Assembly (NCBI GenBank): GCA_023443045.1
Contig: JAEZWK010000018.1
Span: 25,265-89,264 of the forward strand
Direction: 5' to 3'
Length of the DNA stretch: 64,000 bases
Source of the DNA: Bacillota bacterium
GTDB lineage: Bacteria > Bacillota_A > Clostridia > Tissierellales > Peptoniphilaceae
Shown here: positions 1-8,961 of the stretch, piece after piece
How the letters are laid out: each line of letters begins with the position of its first letter
Numbering within the stretch: the stretch's first letter is position 1
Position numbers and translations under genes: made by a program
The notes under the pieces: generated by a model
Told to the model about the DNA's origin: nothing
Database searches by the model: none
What the model saw: only the letters and a program-made list of their open reading frames with translations

Positions 1-1
1 C

Positions 2-559
2 TCAGAAGAAAAAGAAATATTACCCATAATTAATAGCTATGTAGAAGACGAAAGAAAGACTGATAGAGAAGAAGAGGCGCTAGAAGAAAAAGATAGAGAT
101 AAAGAAAAAGAAATTGATAATCTAAAAAATGAAGAAGAAATAATCGAAAAAATAGAGAGTAATGTTAATAAAAAAATAGAAAGTAATGATAATAAAGAAG
201 AGATTATTAACGAAAAAGTAGAAGAGAATATAGTTGATGAAATAAAAAAAGAATATGAAGAACCCATTCGTGATACTGATAAAGATAATTTGGAATTATT
301 CTTAGAAAAGATAAATATACATTTTCCAATCGTTGTTAGTTCCTTATCAAATTATGATATATCTTTGGAAGAAGCAAATGTTATTTTTTATAAAAAAGAT
401 CCTTCTCATATAGATAATTTGATGGACGCATACAAGGATGATTTAAATAAAATGTATAAGACAATAAATTCTAAAGGTAGTATTCTTTTTAGAAATGTAG
501 ATCCAAACATAGAAAAAGCAAGAGAGATTTTTAGAGATAAATTGAATATTTTGAACTAA
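2..559 (+). CDS. dnaX: DNA polymerase III subunit gamma/tau, C-terminal part (truncated by window start)
   Basis: The reading frame is open from the first bases of the window to a TAA at 557-559, so only the 3' part of the gene is present. The visible part begins with a very charged, Glu/Lys-rich linker (roughly the first 95 residues) and ends with a compact domain of about 90 residues. This is the usual look of the poorly conserved tau tail that binds polymerase alpha and DnaB in the replisome. No ATPase motifs are visible because they lie upstream. The identification rests mainly on context: ybaB and recR follow immediately, the conserved dnaX-ybaB-recR order of Bacillota. Without that context it would be an unrecognised acidic protein. 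Confidence 0.75.
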   Translation, partial: SEEKEILPIINSYVEDERKTDREEEALEEKDRDKEKEIDNLKNEEEIIEKIESNVNKKIESNDNKEEIINEKVEENIVDEIKKEYEEPIRDTDKDNLELFLEKINIHFPIVVSSLSNYDISLEEANVIFYKKDPSHIDNLMDAYKDDLNKMYKTINSKGSILFRNVDPNIEKAREIFRDKLNILN

Positions 560-575
560 TAGAAAGGGGACAAAA

Positions 576-902
576 ATGAAAAAATTTACACCAAATAATA
601 TGCAAAATATGATGAAACAAGTACAAAAATTACAAAAAGAAATGATGGAAAAAAAGGATCAAGTAGAAAATGAATTGTTTGAAGGTACTTCTGGCGGTGG
701 AGTTGTTAGAGTAACTGTAAGCGGTAAAAAAGAAGTAACTAAAATAACTATCGACAAAGAAGTGGTTGATCCAGAAGATATAGAAACTCTAGAAGATTTA
801 TTGATAGCTGCTATTAATGATGCAATGAAAGAAGCAGATAAAAAAATGGAATCTAGCATGGGTCAATTCTCTCAAGGATTAGGAATTCCTGGATTATTTT
901 AA
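576..902 (+). CDS. ybaB: YbaB/EbfC family nucleoid-associated protein
   Basis: Small DNA-binding protein of 108 residues, normal for the family, which forms dimers and coats the nucleoid. The N-terminus is a long Met/Gln/Lys-rich helix. The centre carries the typical GGGVVRVTVSG strand and the C-terminus ends with the family tail LGIPGLF. An AGAAAGGGG ribosome-binding site lies 5' of the ATG. The stop codon overlaps the recR start by one base, which implies translational coupling with recR and cotranscription from dnaX. Confidence 0.95.
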   Translation: MKKFTPNNMQNMMKQVQKLQKEMMEKKDQVENELFEGTSGGGVVRVTVSGKKEVTKITIDKEVVDPEDIETLEDLLIAAINDAMKEADKKMESSMGQFSQGLGIPGLF

Positions 903-1495
903 TGAGCAATATATTAAAAAATTTAACCGATAAATTGGAAAAATTGCCAGGTATTGGTAAAAAGTCTGCTGTAAAAATGACTTATCACATTGTAAGTATG
1001 TCAAAAGAAGAAGCAGATGATTTGGTAGAAGCTATAACACTTGTTAAGGAAAATATTAAAAAGTGTAAATTATGTGGGTATTATTCTGATGGTGATCTCT
1101 GTGAGATTTGCAAAAGTCCTGCTAGAGATAGGTCAAAACTCATGATAGTTTCTACTGTAAGAGATATAGAGGCGTTTGAAAACACAAGTTATAACGGTCT
1201 ATATTTTATAATTACAACACCTGAGGTAAAACCCAAAAATGATATTGGTATAAGCATGATGGATGTGGATAAATTTGCTGATAGGCTTCGTGATACTGAT
1301 GTTGAGGAAGTAATACTTGCCATACCTAATCACTCTGATGCTGATGTTACTGCAGGATATTTAGCTAGCATTGCAAAGCAGATGGGAAAACATGTAACAA
1401 GAATAAGTCATGGAATACCACTAGGTGGATTGGTAGAATATTTTGACAAAGAAACATTAAATTTATCTATTGTTGATAGAAGAGAAGTTGATTAA
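902..1495 (+). CDS. recR: Recombination protein RecR
   Basis: RecR of 197 residues, the normal length, acts with RecO (and RecF) to load RecA at gaps. In order there are an N-terminal helix-hairpin-helix (LPGIGKKSA), a four-cysteine zinc finger (CKLC...CEIC, residues about 55-70) and a Toprim domain starting at the MIVSTVRDI segment and reaching the EVILAIPNHSDAD region. The C-terminal ISHGIPLGGLVEYFD segment is the Walker-B-like family signature. The ATG overlaps the ybaB stop, so the pair is coupled. Confidence 0.96.
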   Translation: MSNILKNLTDKLEKLPGIGKKSAVKMTYHIVSMSKEEADDLVEAITLVKENIKKCKLCGYYSDGDLCEICKSPARDRSKLMIVSTVRDIEAFENTSYNGLYFIITTPEVKPKNDIGISMMDVDKFADRLRDTDVEEVILAIPNHSDADVTAGYLASIAKQMGKHVTRISHGIPLGGLVEYFDKETLNLSIVDRREVD

Positions 1496-1504
1496 GGAGA
1501 TACT

Positions 1505-4333
1505 ATGCAAGGATATAGATTGATAAAAGAAAAATTTATAAAAGAGTTGGATTCTAATGCTAAACTATATGAACATGAAAAAACAAAAGCAAGAGTTTTA
1601 AAATTAAAAAATGATGACAACAATAAAGCTTTTTGTATTGGATTTAAAACACCTCCTAAAGACCATACTGGGGTGTGTCATATATTAGAGCATATGGTAC
1701 TTAGCGGTAGCAAAAAATATCGCACCAAAGAACCTTTTATGGATTTATATAAAACTAGTTTGTGTACTTTTTTAAATGCTATGACTTTTCCAGATAAAAC
1801 TATTTATCCAGTGAGTTCTAGAAATGAAAAAGATTTTAGAAATCTTATGGATGTATATTTGGATGCTGTATTTTTTCCAAGAATATATGAAGAAGAAAAT
1901 ATTTTTATGCAAGAGGGTTGGCATTACGAATTAGAAGATAAAAACTCTGAATTAAAAGTAAATGGAATAGTTTTTAACGAAATGAAAGGTGCTATGAATC
2001 CGGATAGACAAATAATTCAAAATGCACATGAATTTTTATATAAAAATAGCACATATATGTATAACTCTGGTGGAGAGCCGGTTGATATAATAGATTTGAA
2101 AAGAGAATATCTATTAAATTATCATAAAGAACATTACCACCCAAGTAATTCCTATATAATGTTATATGGAAATGGTGATGAGAAAAAAGAGCTTGCGCAT
2201 TTAGATGAATATTTATCACAATTTGAATATTTAGCCCCGAAAGATGAAATAATTAGCGCAACTAGATTAACAAAAAGTTTAGAAGAAAGAGGATGTCATC
2301 AGGGCGATGAAACTGAAAATTCTGATTCTATTTTAGTTGCTTATTTTACTGGGAAATTATATGATTCAAAGGATGATATTATAAATGAGATTATTACCAA
2401 AATGTTTATAGAAGAAGAAGGATCTATCATTCGTGATAAAATACTTAGTGAAAATTTAGCAGATAAAGTAGAAAGTGTTTCTTCTGAAGGAGAAAATCTC
2501 ACATTTGAAATTCTTATAAAAAATACTAATGAAAAGCATAAAGCAAGAATTTTAGAAATCATCGACCAAAGTATAGACGAATTTTTAAGTTCAGAAATAG
2601 ATAAAAAATGGGTAGAATCAATATTAAATCAGATTCAGTATAGATTATCTACATTCGACAATAGTCCTCATAAACCTATATTTATTGCTATAACTAGCTA
2701 TAATTCTTGGCTATATGATAGAGATATATTTGATTCGTTTGAATTTTTAGCTGCTATAGAAGATATAAAAAATAATATAGATCAGGTCAAAGAGTATGTT
2801 AGAAAATATTTAACTAAAGAGAGAATGGTATATATTTCCAATGCTAAAAAAGATTATTCTGAAGAAAGAGAAAAACTCATTAGATCAAAATTAGATAAAG
2901 TGAGTGAAAAATTAAGTGAAGATGATAAAATAGCTATAGCTGAAAAAACAAAGCAATTACACGAGTACCAATTAAGAGAAGATACAGATGAAGATAAAAA
3001 AACTATACCTGTACTAAAAAAATCTGATTTAGAGACAAAATTAGAATTCAAAGATTTAAAACAGGATAAAAATATTTATTGGTACGATACCAACACAAAT
3101 GATGTAATTTATTTAAGTCAAAATATATTTTTATCCGACAATACAGATGAATATTTCCAATCACTGGCACTTATTTCATATATTTTAGATAAAGTGGATA
3201 CAAATAAATACTCATATAAAGAACTTAATAAAGAAATCAATCTATGTGCTTTTGATTTTGAAGTATCATTTTTAGCTAGAAATATTTATAATTCAGATAA
3301 TGCATATATTACTATGTCAAAGAGATTATCTGCAACAAAAGATAAATTTAAAGATGCGTATGAATTATTTAAACATACTCACAACGAAAGTTTATTAGAT
3401 GTTTCTAGAATTAGAAATATATTAAACGAAAAGAAATATTCACTCAAAAACTACGCAGAATCAAGTGGTACACCAGTAGCTCTAAATGAAGCAAATAAAA
3501 ATCTTGGAAGAAGTTATGAATTCACTTCTCTAACAGGATTTAGAATGATAAAATTTATTGACGATATACTAAAATATAATGATGATGAATTAAAATCAAA
3601 ATTAGAAGAATATTACAAAAACTATAAAGAAGTATTCAATAAAAAACCGATTAATCTCATAGTAGGAAATGCAGAATGTTTTAATTTAGTAAAAGACGTA
3701 CTAAAAGATGAAGATTCATTTATAGAAAATGTAGATATGCCTAAAATCAAAAATGTTAGAAAAAAACCAAATAGAGTAGCAGTAACTGGAAATACTGACG
3801 TAAACTATTGTGTGCTATCTAACAATAAAGAAATAACTGAAGGATCATATATAATTTGTTCAAATATCTTGAGCAATGATTATTTACACAAACACATCCG
3901 TGCAAAAGGTGGCGCATATGGTGATGGGCTTGTGCTTAGCGCTTTTAAAGAGGATATGTATTTCTATTCATATAGAGATCCAAATTTGGTTAACACATTT
4001 GAAGTATACGAAAATGCGCCAGAATTTTTAAGAAATCTAAATATAACTGAAAGTGCAATAGATGAATTGATAATAGGTAGTTACTCCAAATTCAATCCAC
4101 ATCTAACACCAGTTTTAGATGCATCTGCAAGATTTAGCTTCCATTTATCTGGAATAGACTCTAAAATTATAAATGAAAAATATACAGATGCATTAAAAAC
4201 AAATAAAGATAGTTTCAAAAAATTTGCAGATTGGTTAGAAGATAATATTAAAGATTCACAAAAAGCAGTTTTTACAAATAAAAAAGCTTACGAAGAAAAT
4301 AAAGATTTCTTTGATGAAATGATAGAATTATAA
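1505..4333 (+). CDS. M16C-family zinc metallopeptidase (presequence protease-like)
   Basis: A 942-residue insulinase-superfamily peptidase of the PreP type, which degrades peptides inside a closed two-half chamber. The inverted zinc motif HILEH is at residues 59-63, and the third ligand is probably the Glu in the later NEMKG segment. The FLNAMTFPDKT motif is diagnostic of the PreP/M16C branch. The second half (about 500-942) is the catalytically silent partner, with the conserved RAKGGAYG segment. No signal peptide is seen, so it is cytoplasmic. The start is supported by an AAGGAGAT site, and the gene follows recR by 9 bases, so it probably shares that operon. Substrate specificity cannot be told from sequence. 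Confidence 0.92.
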   Translation: MQGYRLIKEKFIKELDSNAKLYEHEKTKARVLKLKNDDNNKAFCIGFKTPPKDHTGVCHILEHMVLSGSKKYRTKEPFMDLYKTSLCTFLNAMTFPDKTIYPVSSRNEKDFRNLMDVYLDAVFFPRIYEEENIFMQEGWHYELEDKNSELKVNGIVFNEMKGAMNPDRQIIQNAHEFLYKNSTYMYNSGGEPVDIIDLKREYLLNYHKEHYHPSNSYIMLYGNGDEKKELAHLDEYLSQFEYLAPKDEIISATRLTKSLEERGCHQGDETENSDSILVAYFTGKLYDSKDDIINEIITKMFIEEEGSIIRDKILSENLADKVESVSSEGENLTFEILIKNTNEKHKARILEIIDQSIDEFLSSEIDKKWVESILNQIQYRLSTFDNSPHKPIFIAITSYNSWLYDRDIFDSFEFLAAIEDIKNNIDQVKEYVRKYLTKERMVYISNAKKDYSEEREKLIRSKLDKVSEKLSEDDKIAIAEKTKQLHEYQLREDTDEDKKTIPVLKKSDLETKLEFKDLKQDKNIYWYDTNTNDVIYLSQNIFLSDNTDEYFQSLALISYILDKVDTNKYSYKELNKEINLCAFDFEVSFLARNIYNSDNAYITMSKRLSATKDKFKDAYELFKHTHNESLLDVSRIRNILNEKKYSLKNYAESSGTPVALNEANKNLGRSYEFTSLTGFRMIKFIDDILKYNDDELKSKLEEYYKNYKEVFNKKPINLIVGNAECFNLVKDVLKDEDSFIENVDMPKIKNVRKKPNRVAVTGNTDVNYCVLSNNKEITEGSYIICSNILSNDYLHKHIRAKGGAYGDGLVLSAFKEDMYFYSYRDPNLVNTFEVYENAPEFLRNLNITESAIDELIIGSYSKFNPHLTPVLDASARFSFHLSGIDSKIINEKYTDALKTNKDSFKKFADWLEDNIKDSQKAVFTNKKAYEENKDFFDEMIEL

Positions 4334-4344
4334 AAGGAGGCAAT

Positions 4345-5547
4345 ATGCAATTTTATCAGCAAATAACAGATGGATTGTACAGATTAGGAGTTAATGACAG
4401 AAGAATTTCTAGATTTGAAAATATGTTTCCAATACCAAATGGAATAAGTTATAACACATATCTACTCACAGGTGAAAAAACTGTATTGTTAGATACTGTA
4501 GATGCTTGTTATATATCACAATTTTTAGACAATCTAGAAGGAGCATTACAGGGAAGAGATTTGGATTATATGATTGTAAGTCATATGGAGCCAGATCATT
4601 CTTCTGCTATTACAACCGTGCTTATGAAATATCCAAATTGCGAAGTAATAACCAACGCAAAAGGAAAACAGCTCTTAGAACAATTTTATAAAGGCGCTGA
4701 AATAAAAAATCTAAGAGAAGTGAAAGATTTAGAAGTATTGGATATTGGAAATAGAAAATTAACATTTTACTTTGCACCCATGGTACACTGGCCAGAAGTT
4801 ATGATGGTAATGACTGATAGAGGAGAATTTTTTACTGCGGATGCTTTTGGAAGTTTTGGAGCAATAGAGGGACATATCTTTTCTGATACATTCCAGTTGA
4901 GTGAAAGTAATATCGACGAAATTAGAAGATATTATACAAATATAGTTGGTAAACATGGAAGAAGTGTAGAACAATTATTAAACAAAGTAAAAGATTGTGA
5001 AATAAATATGATTTTACCATTACATGGAACTATACACAGAACTCCTGATAGAATCCAATTTATGTTAGAAAAGTACACCACATGGGCAAAGTTTGAAAGT
5101 GAGGAAAATGGCGTACTAATCGCATTTGCATCAATGTATGAAAATACACAATTGGCTGCTGATATTTTGGCATATTATTTGGCTGAAGAAGGTATAGAAC
5201 ACATAAGAGTAATGGATGTTTCTGGAGTTCACCAAAGTTATTTAGTTGGACAAGCTCACAGATTTTCAAATATGGTTGTTACTGCTCTAAACTATAATGC
5301 AGAGCTATATCCAAATATGGATGCATTTTTAAGAGATTTAGTAGCTACAGGATATAAAAATAGAAAGATTAGTTATATAACCAACTTGAGTTGGGGTGGA
5401 AGAGCTATTGATATAACAAAATCTATCTTTGAAAAAGCAAATTTAACTGAAGTTGGAGATTTGGTAACTATAAAATCTTCTGCTACAGATGAAAACATCG
5501 AACAATTAAAAGAGTTGGCAAAAGCTATAAAAGAATCATTACAATAA
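4345..5547 (+). CDS. fprA: A-type flavoprotein FprA (oxygen/nitric oxide reductase)
   Basis: A flavodiiron protein of 400 residues that reduces O2 to water (or NO to N2O), protecting anaerobes. The N-terminal metallo-beta-lactamase-like domain carries the diiron ligands HMEPDH (H80, E82, D84, H85), then a His in the MVHWPE segment, an Asp in TADAFG and a His in LPLHG. The C-terminal flavodoxin domain starts near residue 250 (IAFASMYENT binds FMN phosphate). It lacks a fused rubredoxin, so it would need a separate electron donor. A strong AAAAGGAGG site precedes the ATG, 11 bases after the peptidase stop. It ends at the bidirectional hairpin shared with the convergent tRNA-Pro. Confidence 0.95.
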   Translation: MQFYQQITDGLYRLGVNDRRISRFENMFPIPNGISYNTYLLTGEKTVLLDTVDACYISQFLDNLEGALQGRDLDYMIVSHMEPDHSSAITTVLMKYPNCEVITNAKGKQLLEQFYKGAEIKNLREVKDLEVLDIGNRKLTFYFAPMVHWPEVMMVMTDRGEFFTADAFGSFGAIEGHIFSDTFQLSESNIDEIRRYYTNIVGKHGRSVEQLLNKVKDCEINMILPLHGTIHRTPDRIQFMLEKYTTWAKFESEENGVLIAFASMYENTQLAADILAYYLAEEGIEHIRVMDVSGVHQSYLVGQAHRFSNMVVTALNYNAELYPNMDAFLRDLVATGYKNRKISYITNLSWGGRAIDITKSIFEKANLTEVGDLVTIKSSATDENIEQLKELAKAIKESLQ

Positions 5548-5565
5548 AAAAAACGGCTAGGCCGT
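5546..5565 (-). terminator. Intrinsic terminator of tRNA-Pro (minus strand)
   Basis: ACGGC-CTA-GCCGT stem followed by a T run when read on the minus strand, directly after the tRNA 3' CCA. It overlaps the end of fprA and may also stop fprA transcripts weakly. Confidence 0.75.
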
Positions 5566-5642
5566 TGGTCGGAGTGACAGGATTTGAACCTGCGACTTTC
5601 TGCTCCCGAAGCAGACGCGCTACCAAGCTGCGCTACACCCCG
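5566..5642 (-). tRNA. tRNA-Pro(CGG)
   Basis: Full cloverleaf of 77 bases with encoded CCA. Acceptor strand CGGGGTG pairs with CACTCCG. The anticodon loop TTCGGGA gives anticodon CGG, and the T loop is GGTTCAAATCC. It is convergent to fprA. Confidence 0.95.
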
Positions 5643-5689
5643 ATGACAAAATAATTATAGCAAAAACAAAAAAAATATTCAAATAAAGC

Positions 5690-5718
5690 TTGACAAAATG
5701 ATAAATATATAATAAAAT
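5690..5718 (+). promoter_or_regulatory. Sigma-A-type promoter of the rplJ-rplL operon
   Basis: TTGACA at 5690-5695 and TAAAAT at 5713-5718, spaced by 17 bases, just upstream of the L10 leader. A TATAAT at 5708 is at the wrong spacing to be the -10. Confidence 0.75.
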
Positions 5719-5723
5719 ATTTA

Positions 5724-5828
5724 ATGATGAAAGCCGAAGAAAGCAGGTGGACTAAAAGTCGTAAATCCCGCCGAGGTAAATTGAGATGTATTTTTCATGA
5801 CCTCGTTTTTTCGGGGTCATTTTTAATG
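5724..5828 (+). ncRNA. Ribosomal protein L10 leader
   Basis: Conserved L10-leader sequence features (an AAGCAGGTGGACT... segment and the ATCCCGCCGAGG segment) are followed by a hairpin ATGACC...GGTCAT with a T-rich loop at 5797-5820. In Bacillota this RNA binds the L10(L12)4 complex and represses its own operon. It lies between a strong promoter and rplJ, as expected. Confidence 0.88.
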
Positions 5829-5848
5829 ATAAGAAGAGGAGGTGTCGC

Positions 5849-6373
5849 ATGAAGGAAGCAGTTTTAAAACAAAAACAAGAATTAGTATCTGAAATTAAAG
5901 AAAAAATTGAAAAAGCTTCATCTATGGTGCTTGTAGACTACAGAGGTTTAAATGTAGAAAAAGCAACTCAATTGCGTAAAAACTACAAAAATAATGGCGT
6001 AGAATACAAAGTTTATAAAAACACCATGATGCAAAGAGCTTTCGAAGAATTAGGATATTCTGAATTTGTTAAACATTTGGAAGGCCCTAATGGTATAGCT
6101 TTCTCATTTGACGATCCTGTAGGAGCAGCTAAAGTTACTAATGACTTTGCAAAAGAAAACGAGAATTTTCAAATCAAAGCAGGAATTGTAGACGGTAAAA
6201 TTGTAGGAATTCCTGAAATAAAAGCGTTAGCTGATTTACCACCAAGAGAAGTTTTGATAGCAAAAGCTTTAGGTGGTTTGAATGCACCTATTCAAGGTTT
6301 CGCAAATGTGCTTAATGGAACTATTCGTGGTTTAGTAATTGCTCTTAATGCAATACGTGAAAAACAACAATAA
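5849..6373 (+). CDS. rplJ: 50S ribosomal protein L10
   Basis: L10 of 174 residues, normal length, forms the base of the ribosomal stalk and binds L12 dimers through its C-terminal helix. The N-terminal half has the family segment [16 protein letters not shown] and the PNGIAF motif. The Ala-rich helix at the C-terminus ends in [24 protein letters not shown] ribosome-binding site supports the ATG. Its expression is expected to be feedback-controlled through the leader upstream, and it is cotranscribed with rplL 17 bases downstream. Confidence 0.98.
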   Translation: MKEAVLKQKQELVSEIKEKIEKASSMVLVDYRGLNVEKATQLRKNYKNNGVEYKVYKNTMMQRAFEELGYSEFVKHLEGPNGIAFSFDDPVGAAKVTNDFAKENENFQIKAGIVDGKIVGIPEIKALADLPPREVLIAKALGGLNAPIQGFANVLNGTIRGLVIALNAIREKQQ

Positions 6374-6390
6374 TTGTGGAGGTATTTAAA

Positions 6391-6771
6391 ATGAGTGAAA
6401 AAGTAGTTAAATTAATTGAAGATGTAAAATCATTAACAGTATTAGAATTAGCTGATTTAGTAAAAGCTTTAGAAGAAGAATTTGGAGTAAGTGCAGCAGC
6501 TCCTATGGCAGTAGCAGCAGCTCCAGCAGCTGGTGCAGCAGCAGCAACAGCTGAAGAAAAAACAGAATTCAACATCGTATTGAAAAATGGCGGTGCTGAA
6601 AAAGTTAAAGTTATCAAAGTAGTTCGTGAAGTAACAGGTTTAGGATTAAAAGAAGCTAAAGAAATGGTTGATGGAGCTCCTAAAACAGTTAAAGAAGGCG
6701 CATCTAAAGAAGAAGCAGAAGAAATCAAGAAAAAACTTGAAGAAGCTGGCGCTGAAGTTGAACTTAACTAA
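6391..6771 (+). CDS. rplL: 50S ribosomal protein L7/L12
   Basis: L7/L12 of 126 residues: N-terminal dimerisation helices, an Ala-rich hinge (residues about 34-55, [14 protein letters not shown]) and the C-terminal factor-binding domain with [17 protein letters not shown]. It recruits elongation factors to the ribosome. I chose the ATG at 6391 because the GGAGG at 6378-6382 lies at the right distance. An upstream in-frame ATG at 6376 would place the ribosome-binding site inside the gene. A terminator follows closely. Confidence 0.98.
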   Translation: MSEKVVKLIEDVKSLTVLELADLVKALEEEFGVSAAAPMAVAAAPAAGAAAATAEEKTEFNIVLKNGGAEKVKVIKVVREVTGLGLKEAKEMVDGAPKTVKEGASKEEAEEIKKKLEEAGAEVELN

Positions 6772-6783
6772 TCTTCTTATCAT

Positions 6784-6807
6784 ACCCACTTTATGTGGGT
6801 TTTTTTA
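6784..6807 (+). terminator. Intrinsic terminator after rplL
   Basis: ACCCAC-TTTAT-GTGGGT stem followed by seven T residues, 12 bases after the rplL stop. Confidence 0.9.
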
Positions 6808-6850
6808 TTGTTTTTTTTGATGTCTATAGTATAATATAATTGGTGATATT

Positions 6851-8137
6851 ATGGATATAAATAATTTTTTGAATCTACGATTTGGTATGTTTATTCATTT
6901 TGGTTTATATAGTAGTTTTGGTAGAGGAGAATGGGTAAAAAGTGATTTACAGTTAAGTGATGACGAATATAATAAAATACTAGATATTTTTAATCCAGAT
7001 CTTTTTTCTGCATCAGATATAGTAAAATTGGCTAAAGACGCTGGTATGAAATATATAGTTTTTACAGCTAAGCATCATGATGGTTTTTGTCTTTTTAATT
7101 CTAAACTAACTGATTATAATTCTTTTAATTATTATAATAGAGATTTTGTCAAAGAGTTAAGTGATGAGTGTAAAAAGCAAAATATGTATTTTGGACTTTA
7201 TTTTAGTTTGATAGATTGGATAAATAAAGATTTTAAAATAAAGGGAGATCCCTTTCATCCTCTTAGGAATTCTGAGAAAAGTGAATTTTTAGGCGATGAT
7301 GATGCTTATAGAAAGTTTTTGCATGGACAAATAGAAGAAATTTTAATAAATTATGATAATCTGGAGATTATGTGGTTTGATTTTTCTTATGCTGATAAAA
7401 ATAAAGAGTATTGGCAGGCTGATAAAATTTTAGAGATGTGTAAAAAATACCGACCAAATATGATTATAAATTCTAGACTAACTTCTAGTGGTAGTGATTT
7501 TTCTCATTTTGTAAATAATAAAAGCTCAGATTGGAACGGAGATTTTTTAAATCCAGAGCTTATAATTCCTCCTACGGCAATAAAAAATAAATTTGGTGAG
7601 TTTATTCCATGGGAGAGCTGTATTACTCTTAATAATCACTGGGGATATGTGCCTGATGATAAAGCTTATAAGAGTGATAGGTTTATTGTAGAAAAGTTAA
7701 TAGAGTGCACATCAAAAGGTGGAAATCTAATTTTAAATATTTCTCCTGACGGACGTGGCAATATTAATAAAAAGACTAGAGATATTTTACTATCTGTAGG
7801 AAATTTTTTGAGGCTTAATGGTGAATCTATTTATGGGGCAACAGCAAGTGTTTTTGATAAACCGGAAGGCGGTAGATTTACTCAAAAAGATGATATCTTA
7901 TATTTTCATGCTTTAGAAAATTGTGTGGGACCTTATGCTTTTGATTTAGGGCAAAAGAAAATTAAATATATTGTTAGATTGCGTGATGGATATTTAATAG
8001 ATAACAAAGTTCCATGGAGTGCTGAGGAGTTTAAAGGTTTTAGCTTTATGCCTACCTCAAATAATTCTTTGGATTCTAGTTTAAGTGAATCTAATTTTCC
8101 GGAAGTTTATAAATTGGTTTTAGGAGATATTTTATGA
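6851..8137 (+). CDS. Alpha-L-fucosidase-like glycoside hydrolase (GH29)
   Basis: A 428-residue GH29 protein. The family opening FGMFIHFGLYSSFGRGEW is at residues 11-28, AKHHDGFCLF at about 74-83, and the nucleophile region is EIMWFDFSY (canonical WFDG; the Asp is kept, the Gly is replaced). No signal peptide is seen, so it should act on imported fucosyl oligosaccharides. A possible promoter with TATAAT at 6830-6835 lies just upstream. The 3' end overlaps the cobQ start as ATGA, so it is translationally coupled to cobalamin genes, an unusual partnership. Substrate linkage cannot be predicted. Confidence 0.88.
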   Translation: MDINNFLNLRFGMFIHFGLYSSFGRGEWVKSDLQLSDDEYNKILDIFNPDLFSASDIVKLAKDAGMKYIVFTAKHHDGFCLFNSKLTDYNSFNYYNRDFVKELSDECKKQNMYFGLYFSLIDWINKDFKIKGDPFHPLRNSEKSEFLGDDDAYRKFLHGQIEEILINYDNLEIMWFDFSYADKNKEYWQADKILEMCKKYRPNMIINSRLTSSGSDFSHFVNNKSSDWNGDFLNPELIIPPTAIKNKFGEFIPWESCITLNNHWGYVPDDKAYKSDRFIVEKLIECTSKGGNLILNISPDGRGNINKKTRDILLSVGNFLRLNGESIYGATASVFDKPEGGRFTQKDDILYFHALENCVGPYAFDLGQKKIKYIVRLRDGYLIDNKVPWSAEEFKGFSFMPTSNNSLDSSLSESNFPEVYKLVLGDIL

Positions 8138-8961
8138 AGACTTTAATGATTACTGGTACTAATTCTTCTGCGGGTAAGTCTTTTTTAGTGACTGCACTGT
8201 GCAGATATTTTGCAAAGAAAAATATAAAAGTTTTTCCATTTAAATCACAAAATATGAGTAGGAATTTTTATTTGACTGAAGATGGAAAGAAGATGTCTAC
8301 AGCTCAAGCTACTCAGGCTTTTGCTTGTAATTTAAAGCCGGACGTTAGGATGAACCCAATTCTTTTGGTACCAATGACTAATACCGGAAGTGATGTTTAT
8401 CTTCTAGGCGAATATGTAGATCATAAAGATGCTAGGGAGCTTTTTAAATGGAAAGAGGATAAGGCCACTTTTATTAAAGATGTATTTGATAGTATAAAAA
8501 AAGAGTATGATCTTGTTATTATAGAAGGAGCAGGTTCTCCAGCGGAAATAAATTTAAGAGAAAATGATATTGTAAATATGGGTCTTGCTGATTTAGTAGA
8601 CGCAAATGTTATTTTGGTGGGGGATATAGAAAAAGGTGGTGTTTTTGCATCATTATATGGTACTGTCAAAATTTTAGATAAGACTGATTCTGACAGGATA
8701 AAAGGTTTGATAATAAATAAATTCAGGGGAGATGCATCTCTTTTAGATTCAGGTATTGTACAGCTTGAGAAAATGACAGATAAGAAATTTTTGGGCGTGA
8801 TACCATACTCAGATGTTTTTTTAGAAGATGAGGATTCTTTGACAGAGTATAAAAAGAAAATTATAAAAATTGGTGATGAGGATTTTATAAAAGAGCTAGA
8901 TAAGGCCTGTGATTTGATTACTGAGCATTTAGATATGGAGGCTATAGAATCATTGTTATGA
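8134..8961 (+). CDS. cobQ: Cobyric acid synthase-like protein lacking the glutamine amidotransferase domain
   Basis: CobQ uses ATP and ammonia from glutamine to amidate the corrin ring, and normally has about 490-510 residues. This protein has only 275. The N-terminal synthetase domain is intact: P-loop GTNSSAGKS at residues 8-16, PFKSQNMSRN, a VIIEGAGSPAEINL segment and the GDIEKGGVFASLYGT segment. The class I amidotransferase domain with its catalytic Cys and His is absent. The last 25 residues (LDKACDLITEHLDMEAI) still resemble the CobQ C-terminus, which suggests an internal deletion rather than a 3' truncation. The ATG overlaps the fucosidase stop and its own stop overlaps cbiB. Confidence 0.82.
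   Translation: MKTLMITGTNSSAGKSFLVTALCRYFAKKNIKVFPFKSQNMSRNFYLTEDGKKMSTAQATQAFACNLKPDVRMNPILLVPMTNTGSDVYLLGEYVDHKDARELFKWKEDKATFIKDVFDSIKKEYDLVIIEGAGSPAEINLRENDIVNMGLADLVDANVILVGDIEKGGVFASLYGTVKILDKTDSDRIKGLIINKFRGDASLLDSGIVQLEKMTDKKFLGVIPYSDVFLEDEDSLTEYKKKIIKIGDEDFIKELDKACDLITEHLDMEAIESLL

Noticed and set aside
37..267. Minus-strand Ser/Leu-rich open frame opposite the start of the window
   Set aside because: It is the complement of the charged dnaX linker; composition is an artefact of Glu/Lys codons.
6345..6728. Minus-strand Ala-rich frame opposite rplL
   Set aside because: Shadow of the Ala-rich hinge of L7/L12; no ribosome-binding site.
6809..6850. Cobalamin riboswitch before the cobalamin operon
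   Set aside because: Only 42 bases lie between the rplL terminator and the fucosidase gene; no B12-box-like sequence is present.
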